Positions 26,751 to 35,173 of a stretch of DNA of 64,000 bases are shown piece after piece (positions within the stretch are counted from its first letter, which is position 1; every line of letters starts with the position of its first letter). The notes under the pieces were generated by a model. It did no database searches, was not told the origin of the DNA, and saw only the letters and a list, made by a program, of their open reading frames with translations. Source of the stretch: OCS116 sp051531935 (GTDB lineage: Bacteria; Pseudomonadota; Alphaproteobacteria; Rhizobiales; OSC116); the NCBI GenBank assembly GCA_051531935.1, contig JAOPTR010000007.1, forward strand, positions 124,001 to 188,000. Direction: 5' to 3'. The position numbers were made by a program, and so were the translations under genes.

Positions 26751-28910
26751 ATGCTGCGCCAGCTTCATTCAATCCCTGGTCTAGCAGCCATGTTATTCGT
26801 CATCATCCTAGCGGTTTCTGGCGCTGTCATGTCCACAGAACCAACGTTAGATCGTCTCAATGCAGGTAATACATCAAATATTAGCTTGGCCGAATTGGCA
26901 GACAAAGTGCTTAAAACCCATTCAAGTGTCGAGCTTATCAGCCGCAGCGCAAACGGCACAATTACCGTCCAGTATTTTACAGATACAGGCATCGCTACCG
27001 ATGTTGTAAATCCACAAACAGGCCAAAGTGTAGCGCCTCAAACGCGCTCCGCCATTTTTGGCTTTTTCAAACAATTGCATCGCACTTTTTATGTTGGCAT
27101 CACGGGGCGCGTCGTGGCAGGGGTTTCCGCCTTTATAATGCTTCTAGCATGTGTTTCGGGCCTGTTTATGTTAGCCAAACGCCTCGGTGGGTGGCGGCAT
27201 ATTTTCACCAAATCCAAGGGTAAAACATCTTCAAATTTGCATGTAGATATCAGCCGCATCATCATTTTGGTTTTATTCGTCACTGCGCTTACAGGTACCT
27301 ATATGTCCCTCGCAAAGTTCGAATTTATCAACGATGGCAAAGGCGGGTTTCTTCCCTTTCCTGAAAATATTTCAGGCGCAGAACCAACCAAGGTCGCCAA
27401 TTTAGCAGCACTAAAAGCCGCCCCATTATCAAATTTTCGCGAATTGCGTTTTCCGTTTGAAGATGATCCTTTCGACATGTTCACCCTCACCACATCAGAT
27501 GGCCAAGGCTATATAGACCAAGCATCGGGCGAATTATTAGTCTATCAACCTAATAATACCAGTCGCAAAATATACGAATTTTTCTATATGCTGCACACAG
27601 GGCAGGGGCTTTGGTGGTTTGGCGCAATACTCGGCATTGCTGCTTTAGGCCTGCCCATTTTGGCAATCACTGGCTTCATCATTTGGTGGCGTCGCCGCAG
27701 TGCATCTCCAAAAATAAAGTCTAACATCGCGGCGCATAAAGCCGAAACCATTATATTGGTCGGCAGTGAAACCAATATCACCCAAGGTTTTGCCAATCAT
27801 TTACATCAACAATTAAACAATGTCGGCATGGCTGCACATATTACCGACATGAATAATTTCACACCACAAAATTACCAGCAGGCCAAGAATATAATTTTCC
27901 TCACCTCCACTTATGGCGATGGTTCCGCACCCGAAACAGCTAATAAATTTATGGAAAAATTAGCAAAATATAATGCCACCCCCACATTCAAATATGCAGT
28001 TTTGGGCTTTGGCGATAAACAATTTAACCAGTTCTGCCAATTCGCAATCGGCCTAGAAACCGCACTCAAAGCAAAAGGTTGGCAATGCCTTTTACCATTA
28101 GAATTTGTCGATAAACAATCGTCACAAACATTCCAAAATTGGGGGCAAGCCTTAGGCATAAAATTAAACAAAACCCTAAATCTAAGCCATGTGGTTTCAA
28201 CGCCAAAAACTCACAACTTAACCCTAGAAGTTTCTCAAGATTTTGAATTTGAGGGCAATTTTGCAACACGCATTCTGCAATTCTCAATTCCCAAAAACAT
28301 GCAAAATTTCGAAGCGGGTGATCTGGTCGGTATCGTCACACCCGATACTGAAATTCCGCGCTACTACTCGCTCGCCACCTGCTCAAAAGATGGCACATTA
28401 GGCATTTGTGTGGCCAAAAAACAGGGCGGCGTTTGCTCCACCTATTTGCACAATCTTAAATCTGGCGATCAAGTAAAAGCCTACATTCAACCCAACCCCA
28501 ATTTCAAACCAACCAACAATCAAAAACCGATTATAATGATTGGTGCAGGCACAGGCATTGCACCATTTATTGGGTTTATAAAAAATGCCAAAGGTGCCGC
28601 ACATCTCTATTGGGGTGGCCGCCATCCAGAGGCTGATTTTCTATACCAACAAACGCTAATCGCGTATTTAAAAACAGGCCAACTCACCCAATTAAACGCA
28701 GCATTTTCACGAACAAAAACCCCCGCTTATGTGCAGCATACATTAGCACAAGATGCTGCTAATATTAGCCAACTCATGCAGAAAGGTGGGCAATTCATCG
28801 TTTGCGGTGGGAGCAATATGGCAAGTGACGTCAAACAAACCCTAACCGATATGGGCTATGATATAAAAGTGTTAAAGCAGCAAAAAAGGTATATTGAAGA
28901 TGTCTATTAA
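26751..28910 (+). CDS. PepSY membrane flavoreductase (PepSY + flavodoxin + FAD/NAD(P) reductase)
   Basis: A 719-residue multidomain redox protein. Residues 1-320 form a PepSY-type membrane region with about four helices and candidate haem-ligand His residues in KQLHRTFY, NLHVDISR and YMLHTGQG. A flavodoxin domain (about 333-470) starts ILVGSETNITQGFA. The C-terminal half is a sulfite-reductase/cytochrome P450 reductase-like FAD-NAD(P) module with RYYSLATC (FAD), GGVCSTYL, IGAGTGIAPF (NAD(P) pyrophosphate) and a terminal aromatic (KRYIEDVY). It should move electrons from NAD(P)H through FAD and FMN to the membrane domain and out to a periplasmic acceptor, most simply the DUF2271 protein. Its end overlaps apbE by 11 bases. 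Confidence 0.87.
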   Translation: MLRQLHSIPGLAAMLFVIILAVSGAVMSTEPTLDRLNAGNTSNISLAELADKVLKTHSSVELISRSANGTITVQYFTDTGIATDVVNPQTGQSVAPQTRSAIFGFFKQLHRTFYVGITGRVVAGVSAFIMLLACVSGLFMLAKRLGGWRHIFTKSKGKTSSNLHVDISRIIILVLFVTALTGTYMSLAKFEFINDGKGGFLPFPENISGAEPTKVANLAALKAAPLSNFRELRFPFEDDPFDMFTLTTSDGQGYIDQASGELLVYQPNNTSRKIYEFFYMLHTGQGLWWFGAILGIAALGLPILAITGFIIWWRRRSASPKIKSNIAAHKAETIILVGSETNITQGFANHLHQQLNNVGMAAHITDMNNFTPQNYQQAKNIIFLTSTYGDGSAPETANKFMEKLAKYNATPTFKYAVLGFGDKQFNQFCQFAIGLETALKAKGWQCLLPLEFVDKQSSQTFQNWGQALGIKLNKTLNLSHVVSTPKTHNLTLEVSQDFEFEGNFATRILQFSIPKNMQNFEAGDLVGIVTPDTEIPRYYSLATCSKDGTLGICVAKKQGGVCSTYLHNLKSGDQVKAYIQPNPNFKPTNNQKPIIMIGAGTGIAPFIGFIKNAKGAAHLYWGGRHPEADFLYQQTLIAYLKTGQLTQLNAAFSRTKTPAYVQHTLAQDAANISQLMQKGGQFIVCGGSNMASDVKQTLTDMGYDIKVLKQQKRYIEDVY

Positions 28911-29874
28911 GCCATCAACATTTTACCAAAAAGCCATGGTAACTGGCGCGACCATGGGTACGCAATTTTCGGCAATTTTTTATGTCGAACAAGGTCATGA
29001 TGCAAGTAAAATTGCCAACAAGTTACAAGCAGCCGTTACATTGGTCGATAACCAAATGTCCAATTGGAAGGCCAATTCAGATCTCACTAAATTCAACAAT
29101 ACAGCTTGCAATATTTGGACAACAATCCCCGAAGATATGTTCTATGTGATCGAGAATGCCCTCAACATAGCCCAAATAACCAATGGCGCATTTGATATTG
29201 CAGTTGGTAATATGGTCAACGCATGGGGCTTTGGCCCCGCACATTCAAACCCGAATGCCCAAGATATAAAACAGCTTTCACAACAAAATAATGGCAATAT
29301 ATTAGATGTATTAAAGCTAGATGCCGCAAATTCAAGTCTATGTAAATCTGCCCCGTTAATGCTCGATCTATGCGGTATCGCCAAAGGTTACGGGGTCGAT
29401 AAATTGGCCGAGATTCTAAACGCAGCCAATATAGATAATTATCTAGTGTCGATAGATGGCGAAATGCGCGCCAAAGGCACAAAACCCAATACCGAATATG
29501 AAGATGCAGGCGCTTGGAATGTCGCGATAGAACAACCTATACCCGAAATTAGAGACATTGCCCGCGTGATAAAGCTAGAAAACGCCGCCATCGCCACATC
29601 GGGAGATTACCGTCATTTGCATGAGTTCAATAACCAAATTATCTCTCACACCATGGACAAAAAAACCCAAGCACCCTTGGCTAACAACATCGCTTCCCTA
29701 TCAATCATTGCACAAGATTGCATGCATGCCGATGCCTATGCAACAGCATGCATGGTCATGGGCGAAGCAAAAGGCATCGAATTTGCACGTAAAAACCAGT
29801 TGAATGCCTTGTTCATAATCCGTGATGGTTTAGATTTTCGCCAAATTGCTACAGGCATATTCGAACAAAAATAA
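28900..29874 (+). CDS. apbE: FAD:protein FMN transferase (ApbE family)
   Basis: A 324-residue ApbE-family protein that covalently transfers FMN from FAD to a Ser/Thr of a target flavoprotein. It has the N-terminal TGATMGTQFS motif, LCGIAKGYGVDKLAE, ISHTMDKKTQAPL and the metal-binding HADAYATACMVMG motif. The gene overlaps the PepSY reductase gene and closes the module. Unusually, there is no signal peptide or lipobox, and an in-frame TAA at 28873-28875 rules out a longer N-terminus, so the enzyme as encoded looks cytoplasmic, while its likely target (26275-26742) has a Sec signal. Either flavinylation uses another route or export needs explaining. Confidence 0.88.
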   Translation: MSIKPSTFYQKAMVTGATMGTQFSAIFYVEQGHDASKIANKLQAAVTLVDNQMSNWKANSDLTKFNNTACNIWTTIPEDMFYVIENALNIAQITNGAFDIAVGNMVNAWGFGPAHSNPNAQDIKQLSQQNNGNILDVLKLDAANSSLCKSAPLMLDLCGIAKGYGVDKLAEILNAANIDNYLVSIDGEMRAKGTKPNTEYEDAGAWNVAIEQPIPEIRDIARVIKLENAAIATSGDYRHLHEFNNQIISHTMDKKTQAPLANNIASLSIIAQDCMHADAYATACMVMGEAKGIEFARKNQLNALFIIRDGLDFRQIATGIFEQK

Positions 29875-29979
29875 AGTGCAATTCGCGATAAGCTCGGTTA
29901 CAACATATAAAAATAGAAGGCACATGCCTTTAAGTAATGCAGTAATTTATTTTAAAAACTTAAAAATTCCGAGCTTAAA

Positions 29980-30354
29980 ATGAAAAATAACCAACGCATA
30001 GAATCCGATCTCCCTCAATGCAGTCAAGATTGGGGTTGGACATATCATCATATGGGCATTCCAAGCGCTAAAAAGCTGCCAAATATGCGCCACATACCGC
30101 ATTTAGGTATGTGGGTTACGGGTTTTGATACCAGCCCATATGGCGTGGAGTGGATGTATTTCGATGCCGATAGCATCATAGATCCGTTGATTCAAAGAAT
30201 TCCCCATCCCGCTTTTGTAGTGCCAGATCTGCGCGAGGCCATCAAAGGTAAACAACTTATGGGCGAGCCAAGCATGCCATCACATGGCATAAAAGTGGCA
30301 ATGATTCTGCACAATGGCGCACCTGTCGAGCTTATGCAGTTCGAAACCGAATAG
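29980..30354 (+). CDS. Small VOC/glyoxalase-fold protein
   Basis: A 124-residue protein with a vicinal oxygen chelate look: YHHMGIPSAK at the first strand, HPAFVVPDLREAIKGK in the second half, and KVAMILHNGAPVELMQFE at the end, the usual place of the last metal ligand (Glu). Such proteins include glyoxalases, dioxygenases and resistance proteins; no specific function is readable. It stands alone between the apbE module and the converging GH9 gene. Confidence 0.7.
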   Translation: MKNNQRIESDLPQCSQDWGWTYHHMGIPSAKKLPNMRHIPHLGMWVTGFDTSPYGVEWMYFDADSIIDPLIQRIPHPAFVVPDLREAIKGKQLMGEPSMPSHGIKVAMILHNGAPVELMQFETE

Positions 30355-30363
30355 CTCAAACCC

Positions 30364-30400
30364 AAAAAGACCTTCGAAAATCAAACGAGTTTCGAAGGTC
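30364..30400 (-). terminator. Terminator of the GH9 gene
   Basis: GACCTTCGAAA (30369-30379) pairs perfectly with TTTCGAAGGTC (30390-30400). On the minus strand the stem is followed by TTTTT (30368-30364), giving a standard intrinsic terminator 24 bases after the GH9 stop. The stem could also slow transcription from the plus-strand gene ending at 30354. Confidence 0.85.
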
Positions 30401-30423
30401 AATAATGTCATTCTAATCAGCTT

Positions 30424-32715
30424 TTATTGATCCGCAAGCATAGATGCCACTTGGCTCAAAGCCGCGTTCCAATTAATGGTAATTTCATTGGTTGCCCAAC
30501 TTTCAATGTCATCAATGTAGCAAGTTTGCCCAGGGCAACCACTGGTACCAAATAAATTCTGCACAACAGGATCTTGAATAGAGCTATTCGGCCCGCCCGA
30601 TAAACTACCCTTTGGCGGGTGTGGTAAATCAGGGTTTATCTGTGCCGAGAACCAACGAGAATGCTGGTTTTCAGAATAATGGCTACCATATCCAGTTACA
30701 TAACTATTATTCAGCGCGTTGCGGCCAAATATATAATCCATTGCCTCCAACATACCATTGCGGTATTTGGCGTCATCCGTCAGCTCAAATGCAGTGCCCA
30801 TCACAATGGCATTTTGTATCACCAAATGCGTGCTGCCCCAGTCATAAATACCTTTAGGTGGGTTATATGGCATGCCAAATATTTGCCCTGCCTGAATTTC
30901 CAAATATTTATCGGCTTCCGAAATTATAAAGCCTTGCGCTTGTTTCACTTCATCCGCACTTAAACCATTTGGCACAGTGGCAAGGTTTATCCGCGCTAAC
31001 ATTTCGGTGCTCGCCCAATCAAACGCATAATGTATCGCGCTAGGCTCTTGCCAATGTTGGTTGGTTAGAATATCAGCTTTATAAGCTTCATCCCCAGTGG
31101 TGATGTAAAGTTCAGTTGCTGCCCAATAATATTCATCATCTAGCTCAACATCATCATATGGGCCACCACCACTATCGCCATCAGCAGCGGGCGCTAGCAA
31201 AATTGGCATGTCTTTTGCGGTTTGGTAGGCCGCTTTTGCCGCGGTTAACAACTTGTCAGCATAAACAGCATCAAATTGCTTAAACAAGCGTGCGGCTTGG
31301 GCAGCTGTTGCGGCTAAGTTCAAGGTCGCAGCGGTAGATGGTCTGTGTAGTTCACGCAACCGATCATCCAAATGCGGCAACAATGGCAATCCAGTCCAAC
31401 TGGCATCATGTATTTTATGATGCACCAAACCAGCAAGCGGCTTGCCTTCTGGCACAACCATTTTCAGCATAAAATCAAGCTCCCACTTGGCTTCGTCTAA
31501 GATATCAGGAATGCCATTACTTTGCTCAACAACAGGTAATGAACCATCACCCAATGCGGCCAAAGCTTCGCCTTTGCGCAACGTGGCGCGTTCATATGTA
31601 TGCAGCATTTGCGCAACCGATATGCCGCCATTGACCACATATTTGCCATGGTCACCCGCATCATACCAACCGCCCGTAACGTCTAATTTATAATCACAAG
31701 TCCATGCTTCACCGTAGATTTTTTGGCTAACCTCTGGTGTTTGGCAACCCACTTCGGTATCGCCAGTATTTGGCGCAATGCCCATATGTCCCGCAGGGCG
31801 AGCATATTTTGCACCGGCAATCTTGCCATCAATTTCAATGCCAGAGCGCACGGGGTAAAAATACGACAACGCATCAATGCGCAAACTGTCATATAAATCT
31901 GCTTTAATAGAAAACGGATCAGAAACCCAATCATCACCTTTTTTATTGGCCACAACAATTTTAAAACCATCACCAGTGGCGGTCGCTTCTGTAAAATCAA
32001 TAAGATGAATTTTCTCTTCGCCCGCCGTTGGGTCAACACCCTTTTGCTGGGTATAACCATTGCTAACTTCTTTGCCAGCGCTGTTTAATAATAACCATTT
32101 TTGTGGTGCATATTTGTCCAGAACTAAATTGGCGCGTTTGGGGCCATCAGGCAAATAACCCACTTGGTTCACCCGCACGTTGGTTGCGGTTTTGGCTTTA
32201 TATTGGGCAATGTCAGTGCCAGAATTTAGCTCAACATTATCAATGCAGAATTTCCAAGCTGTTTTAGATCCCCCAATCTGAAAAACAACCTGAGCATTTT
32301 TTATATCGACAACGGATTTAAAACTAGCATTATATTTGGCGCCATCAGGCGTCGCAGGCTTGGTAATGGTTGCGTAAGCAGTCCAAGGGTCTGCAGGCAT
32401 TTGCACCAATGCACGTATATTGCCGCTAGGCGCGCCCGAAGCTTCAAATTTAAACGAATATTTTTCACCTTTCACCAAAGTTAGGTCGTTTATACCAACA
32501 ATCACATCCCACGGATTTGCGGTTTTGGCAGGCACGTCAACGCATAATTGCTCATCAACAAGTGCAGGCGATACGTTTCCAGTGCCCCACCACGGGTCTA
32601 TAATGCTTACAAATTTGCCATTTTTAACTAAGTTTTCGGCCGATACGGCACTGCATGTCAGCGCGATAGCCGATGTGAGACAAACAAATTTGCCCAACAT
32701 TGTGGTTTTAAACAT
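30424..32715 (-). CDS. Secreted glycoside hydrolase family 9 (endoglucanase-type) with CBM
   Basis: A 763-residue secreted enzyme. I use the ATG at 32715, behind GGGAGG, which gives a clean signal peptide ending near residue 26. Domains in order: a CBM4/9-like carbohydrate-binding module (about 28-165), a CelD_N Ig-like domain beginning NVRVNQVGYLPDGPKRA (about 180-275), and the GH9 catalytic barrel (about 285-760). Catalytic features are complete: WYDAGDHGKY (about 350-358), HSRWF (His near 685), and the second GH9 signature around YIDDIESWATNE with the acid Glu near 744. GH9 enzymes cleave beta-1,4-glucans; other beta-glucans are possible. It diverges from the lactonase gene with shared operator-like repeats. 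Confidence 0.93.
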   Translation of the reverse strand: MFKTTMLGKFVCLTSAIALTCSAVSAENLVKNGKFVSIIDPWWGTGNVSPALVDEQLCVDVPAKTANPWDVIVGINDLTLVKGEKYSFKFEASGAPSGNIRALVQMPADPWTAYATITKPATPDGAKYNASFKSVVDIKNAQVVFQIGGSKTAWKFCIDNVELNSGTDIAQYKAKTATNVRVNQVGYLPDGPKRANLVLDKYAPQKWLLLNSAGKEVSNGYTQQKGVDPTAGEEKIHLIDFTEATATGDGFKIVVANKKGDDWVSDPFSIKADLYDSLRIDALSYFYPVRSGIEIDGKIAGAKYARPAGHMGIAPNTGDTEVGCQTPEVSQKIYGEAWTCDYKLDVTGGWYDAGDHGKYVVNGGISVAQMLHTYERATLRKGEALAALGDGSLPVVEQSNGIPDILDEAKWELDFMLKMVVPEGKPLAGLVHHKIHDASWTGLPLLPHLDDRLRELHRPSTAATLNLAATAAQAARLFKQFDAVYADKLLTAAKAAYQTAKDMPILLAPAADGDSGGGPYDDVELDDEYYWAATELYITTGDEAYKADILTNQHWQEPSAIHYAFDWASTEMLARINLATVPNGLSADEVKQAQGFIISEADKYLEIQAGQIFGMPYNPPKGIYDWGSTHLVIQNAIVMGTAFELTDDAKYRNGMLEAMDYIFGRNALNNSYVTGYGSHYSENQHSRWFSAQINPDLPHPPKGSLSGGPNSSIQDPVVQNLFGTSGCPGQTCYIDDIESWATNEITINWNAALSQVASMLADQ

Positions 32716-32769
32716 AAAAATCCCTCCCAAGAATTCACACTCATTTCTACACTCGCCTTTAGTCTAAGA

Positions 32770-32850
32770 ATAACGATAAAATCTGTCAACTTTTCAGCAA
32801 AAATTGGTATCAGAGGGTTAGACAAAAATACGCACCAGTGTTATCGTTAA
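32770..32850. promoter_or_regulatory. Paired operator-like sites between GH9 and lactonase genes
   Basis: ATAACGATAA (32770-32779) and TTATCGTTAA (32841-32850) are near-palindromes centred on CG and lie in mirror orientation. Nine bases of one are the exact reverse complement of the other. They flank the divergent promoter region, one near each gene, and match the TTAACGTTAA site at 23099-23108, which suggests one LacI-type regulator. Confidence 0.5.
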
Positions 32851-32887
32851 TCATCAAAATAATAAAACCGCTAAATCAGAGGCACAT

Positions 32888-33727
32888 ATGAAACGCATTG
32901 ATGCACATCAACATTTTTGGCAATTAAGCCGTGGCGATTACGATTGGCTTACACCCGCATTAGGTGTCATTCACCGCGATTTTTCCGCAGGTGATTTAAA
33001 ACCACTTATTGATGATGCCAAAATAGATGGCACTATCATTGTACAGGCTGCATCCACGGTGGCAGAAACCGAATATATGCTGTCCATCGCGGCTCAAAAC
33101 GAATGGGTATATGGTGTTGTTGGGTGGGTAGATATGTTGGCCGATGACGCTTCAGATGTCATTAAGCGTTTGGCAAAAAATCCAAAACTTGTCGGCATTC
33201 GCGCTGCCATCGAAGGCGATGATGACCATGATTGGATTTTGCAACCGCAACTCGCCCCCGCCATTCAAACACTTATCGACCTCAATCTAACATTCGATTG
33301 CCAAGGTCGTGTTTGGCTGCTTAAAAACCTATTTAAATTTTTCAAAATTTACCCCGATCTGCGCTGTGTCATCGACCATTGCGCCAAGCCGTTGATAAAA
33401 GATCAGGTGATGCAACCATGGGCAGATGAAATCGCCGAAATTGCCCAAAATACCAATGTCTATTGTAAACTTTCAGGCCTCAGTACCGAGGCTAAACATC
33501 ACGAATGGACAAAAGCCGACATCGCTCCCTATGCCGCACACACACTCAAACAATTTGGCGCCAACAGAGTGATGTTCGGTAGTGATTGGCCAGTGGTAAA
33601 CCTAGGTGCCGATTACAAATCATGGCACGAAGCCGTAACTAGTTTCACCAGCGAAATGACTTCAGCCGAAAAAGACGCTATCTTTGGTGGCACAGCTGCC
33701 AATTTCTACCTAAGCAGAAGCGGATGA
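32888..33727 (+). CDS. Amidohydrolase, sugar-lactonase type (COG3618)
   Basis: A 279-residue TIM-barrel hydrolase of the amidohydrolase-2 family. It opens with RIDAHQHFW, has VIDHCAKP in the middle and GSDWPVVNL near the C-terminus, the pattern of L-fuconolactonase, L-rhamnonolactonase and related sugar-lactone hydrolases. These enzymes open sugar lactones in non-phosphorylated sugar oxidation pathways. No signal peptide, so cytoplasmic. It diverges from the GH9 gene and shares operator-like sites with it. The actual lactone cannot be decided from sequence. Confidence 0.86.
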   Translation: MKRIDAHQHFWQLSRGDYDWLTPALGVIHRDFSAGDLKPLIDDAKIDGTIIVQAASTVAETEYMLSIAAQNEWVYGVVGWVDMLADDASDVIKRLAKNPKLVGIRAAIEGDDDHDWILQPQLAPAIQTLIDLNLTFDCQGRVWLLKNLFKFFKIYPDLRCVIDHCAKPLIKDQVMQPWADEIAEIAQNTNVYCKLSGLSTEAKHHEWTKADIAPYAAHTLKQFGANRVMFGSDWPVVNLGADYKSWHEAVTSFTSEMTSAEKDAIFGGTAANFYLSRSG

Positions 33728-33770
33728 GCAAACATCTACATTTCCACATCAGTTTTGGCGCTCCATTACG

Positions 33771-34646
33771 CTAATTCAAAAGCTGCAATTTGTCAGGGTT
33801 GCGCACCGTATAAATATCTGCAATCGCTCCATCTTCGTTCACATCAATACATATCGGCTGCAAGCTACTGTCTGCATTGGTCAGCATCAACGCGGCTTGT
33901 CCATTAATGATAGCTAACCGCAAACTGGTCGCGGCATTAAATTTTTCCTTCTTGGCAAACCCTATTAACATCTTAGCCACAGCCTGAGCGCCACTAACTA
34001 TGTTAAGCGCAGCGGTAATCTTGCCACCACCATCAGCATAATATTTAACATCATCAGCTAGTTGTGCTTGCAGATCAGATAAATCGCCTGTTTGGCTTGC
34101 CGTCAAAAATGCGGTTATTAGTTTTTCAAATGTTGCCTCAGTTGGCGCAAATCTTTTCTCTCGTTTGGCAAGTTGGCCGCGCGCCCGCGATGCAAGTTTC
34201 CGACATGCCGAGGGGCTGCGCTCTAATGTGATGGCTATTTCGTCAAAGCTAAGGTCAAATAAATCATGCAATAAATAAGCGGCGCGCTCAAGTGGTGATA
34301 ACTGCTCAAGCGTCAGCATAATCGCATAAGATATATCAATGCCATTCTCAACCGCCAAGGTCGATATTTCTTGGCGGGCATCCACTGGTTCTGGCAACCA
34401 TGTGCCAATATATTGCTCACGCTTTTTCCGTGCCGATTTTAGCTGATCAAGGCATAATCGCATGACTATTTTTGTAAAATAGGCTTTAGGATATTCAACT
34501 TCATCTTTGGCCTTAGCAAATCGCAGCCAAGCTTCTTGCACAATGTCTTCACTATCAGCAACGCTGCCCAACATGCGGTAGGCCAATGCCATAAGCCGAG
34601 GCCGTAAACTTACAAATATCGCCTCGTTGTGGTTCTGCTCAGTCAT
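33771..34646 (-). CDS. ECF41-family RNA polymerase sigma factor
   Basis: A 291-residue extracytoplasmic function sigma factor. Region 2 (about 10-75) and region 4 (about 105-160) are joined by a linker with the ECF41 hallmark WLPEP (83-87). The C-terminal extension has a SnoaL-like fold with the other two hallmarks, DGGGK (205-209) and NPDKL (283-287). In ECF41 factors this fused domain replaces a separate anti-sigma factor and tunes activity. It overlaps the preceding AhpD/CMD-like gene by 8 bases, the classic ECF41 genomic partner, so the operon is probably its own target. Confidence 0.93.
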   Translation of the reverse strand: MTEQNHNEAIFVSLRPRLMALAYRMLGSVADSEDIVQEAWLRFAKAKDEVEYPKAYFTKIVMRLCLDQLKSARKKREQYIGTWLPEPVDARQEISTLAVENGIDISYAIMLTLEQLSPLERAAYLLHDLFDLSFDEIAITLERSPSACRKLASRARGQLAKREKRFAPTEATFEKLITAFLTASQTGDLSDLQAQLADDVKYYADGGGKITAALNIVSGAQAVAKMLIGFAKKEKFNAATSLRLAIINGQAALMLTNADSSLQPICIDVNEDGAIADIYTVRNPDKLQLLN

Positions 34647-35172
34647 TCAAAATCTCCGCCACAATGTCAGTAGGTCTACGGCAGCTAACGGCTTCACCAA
34701 GCCCACGCTTAAGCTTCGGGTAAAATTCACCAAAATTATATGCATTGGCAACATCCCAAAGCCCTTTTTTGCCATATTCAATTTTAATATGGTCGATAAT
34801 ATCCATCAAGTCTAGGTCATTGCGCGCAATGGCATGGGCATATTCATATCCTAGTAATATGTCCTTATTCATATTTTCCACATCCCCCAATATCAAGTTG
34901 GCAAGTTGATGGCGCTCAACACCTGCTTCGATGGCTATGTTAATTGCCATTTGAGTGCAGGTTCCGCAGTCAGCTATATGCGAAGCCGTAACCCTAACCG
35001 CAAAATACAGTTCTTTTGGCACCACACTAAAATGTTGAATGAACGCATTCGCCAATCCAAATCGTAAGAATTTGGCAGGGTAAATTTCAGCCAATTCAAT
35101 CATATAATTCATGTCACAATCATATTTTTTGGCAAATGTGTTTAGTGATTTTTTAGCAAAATAAGTCAGCAT
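34639..35172 (-). CDS. Carboxymuconolactone decarboxylase/AhpD-like protein
   Basis: A 177-residue all-helical protein of the CMD/AhpD superfamily with the redox pair Cys69-x-x-Cys72 in IADCGTCTQM. AhpD-like members are peroxidase-type thiol proteins; true decarboxylases lack the CxxC pair, so a peroxide or thiol role is more likely. A good ribosome-binding site (AGGAAAG) precedes the ATG. It sits between the small membrane protein and the ECF41 sigma gene, which it overlaps. Partnership of ECF41 with CMD-like proteins is well established. Confidence 0.87.
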   Translation of the reverse strand: MLTYFAKKSLNTFAKKYDCDMNYMIELAEIYPAKFLRFGLANAFIQHFSVVPKELYFAVRVTASHIADCGTCTQMAINIAIEAGVERHQLANLILGDVENMNKDILLGYEYAHAIARNDLDLMDIIDHIKIEYGKKGLWDVANAYNFGEFYPKLKRGLGEAVSCRRPTDIVAEILND

Positions 35173-35173
35173 A

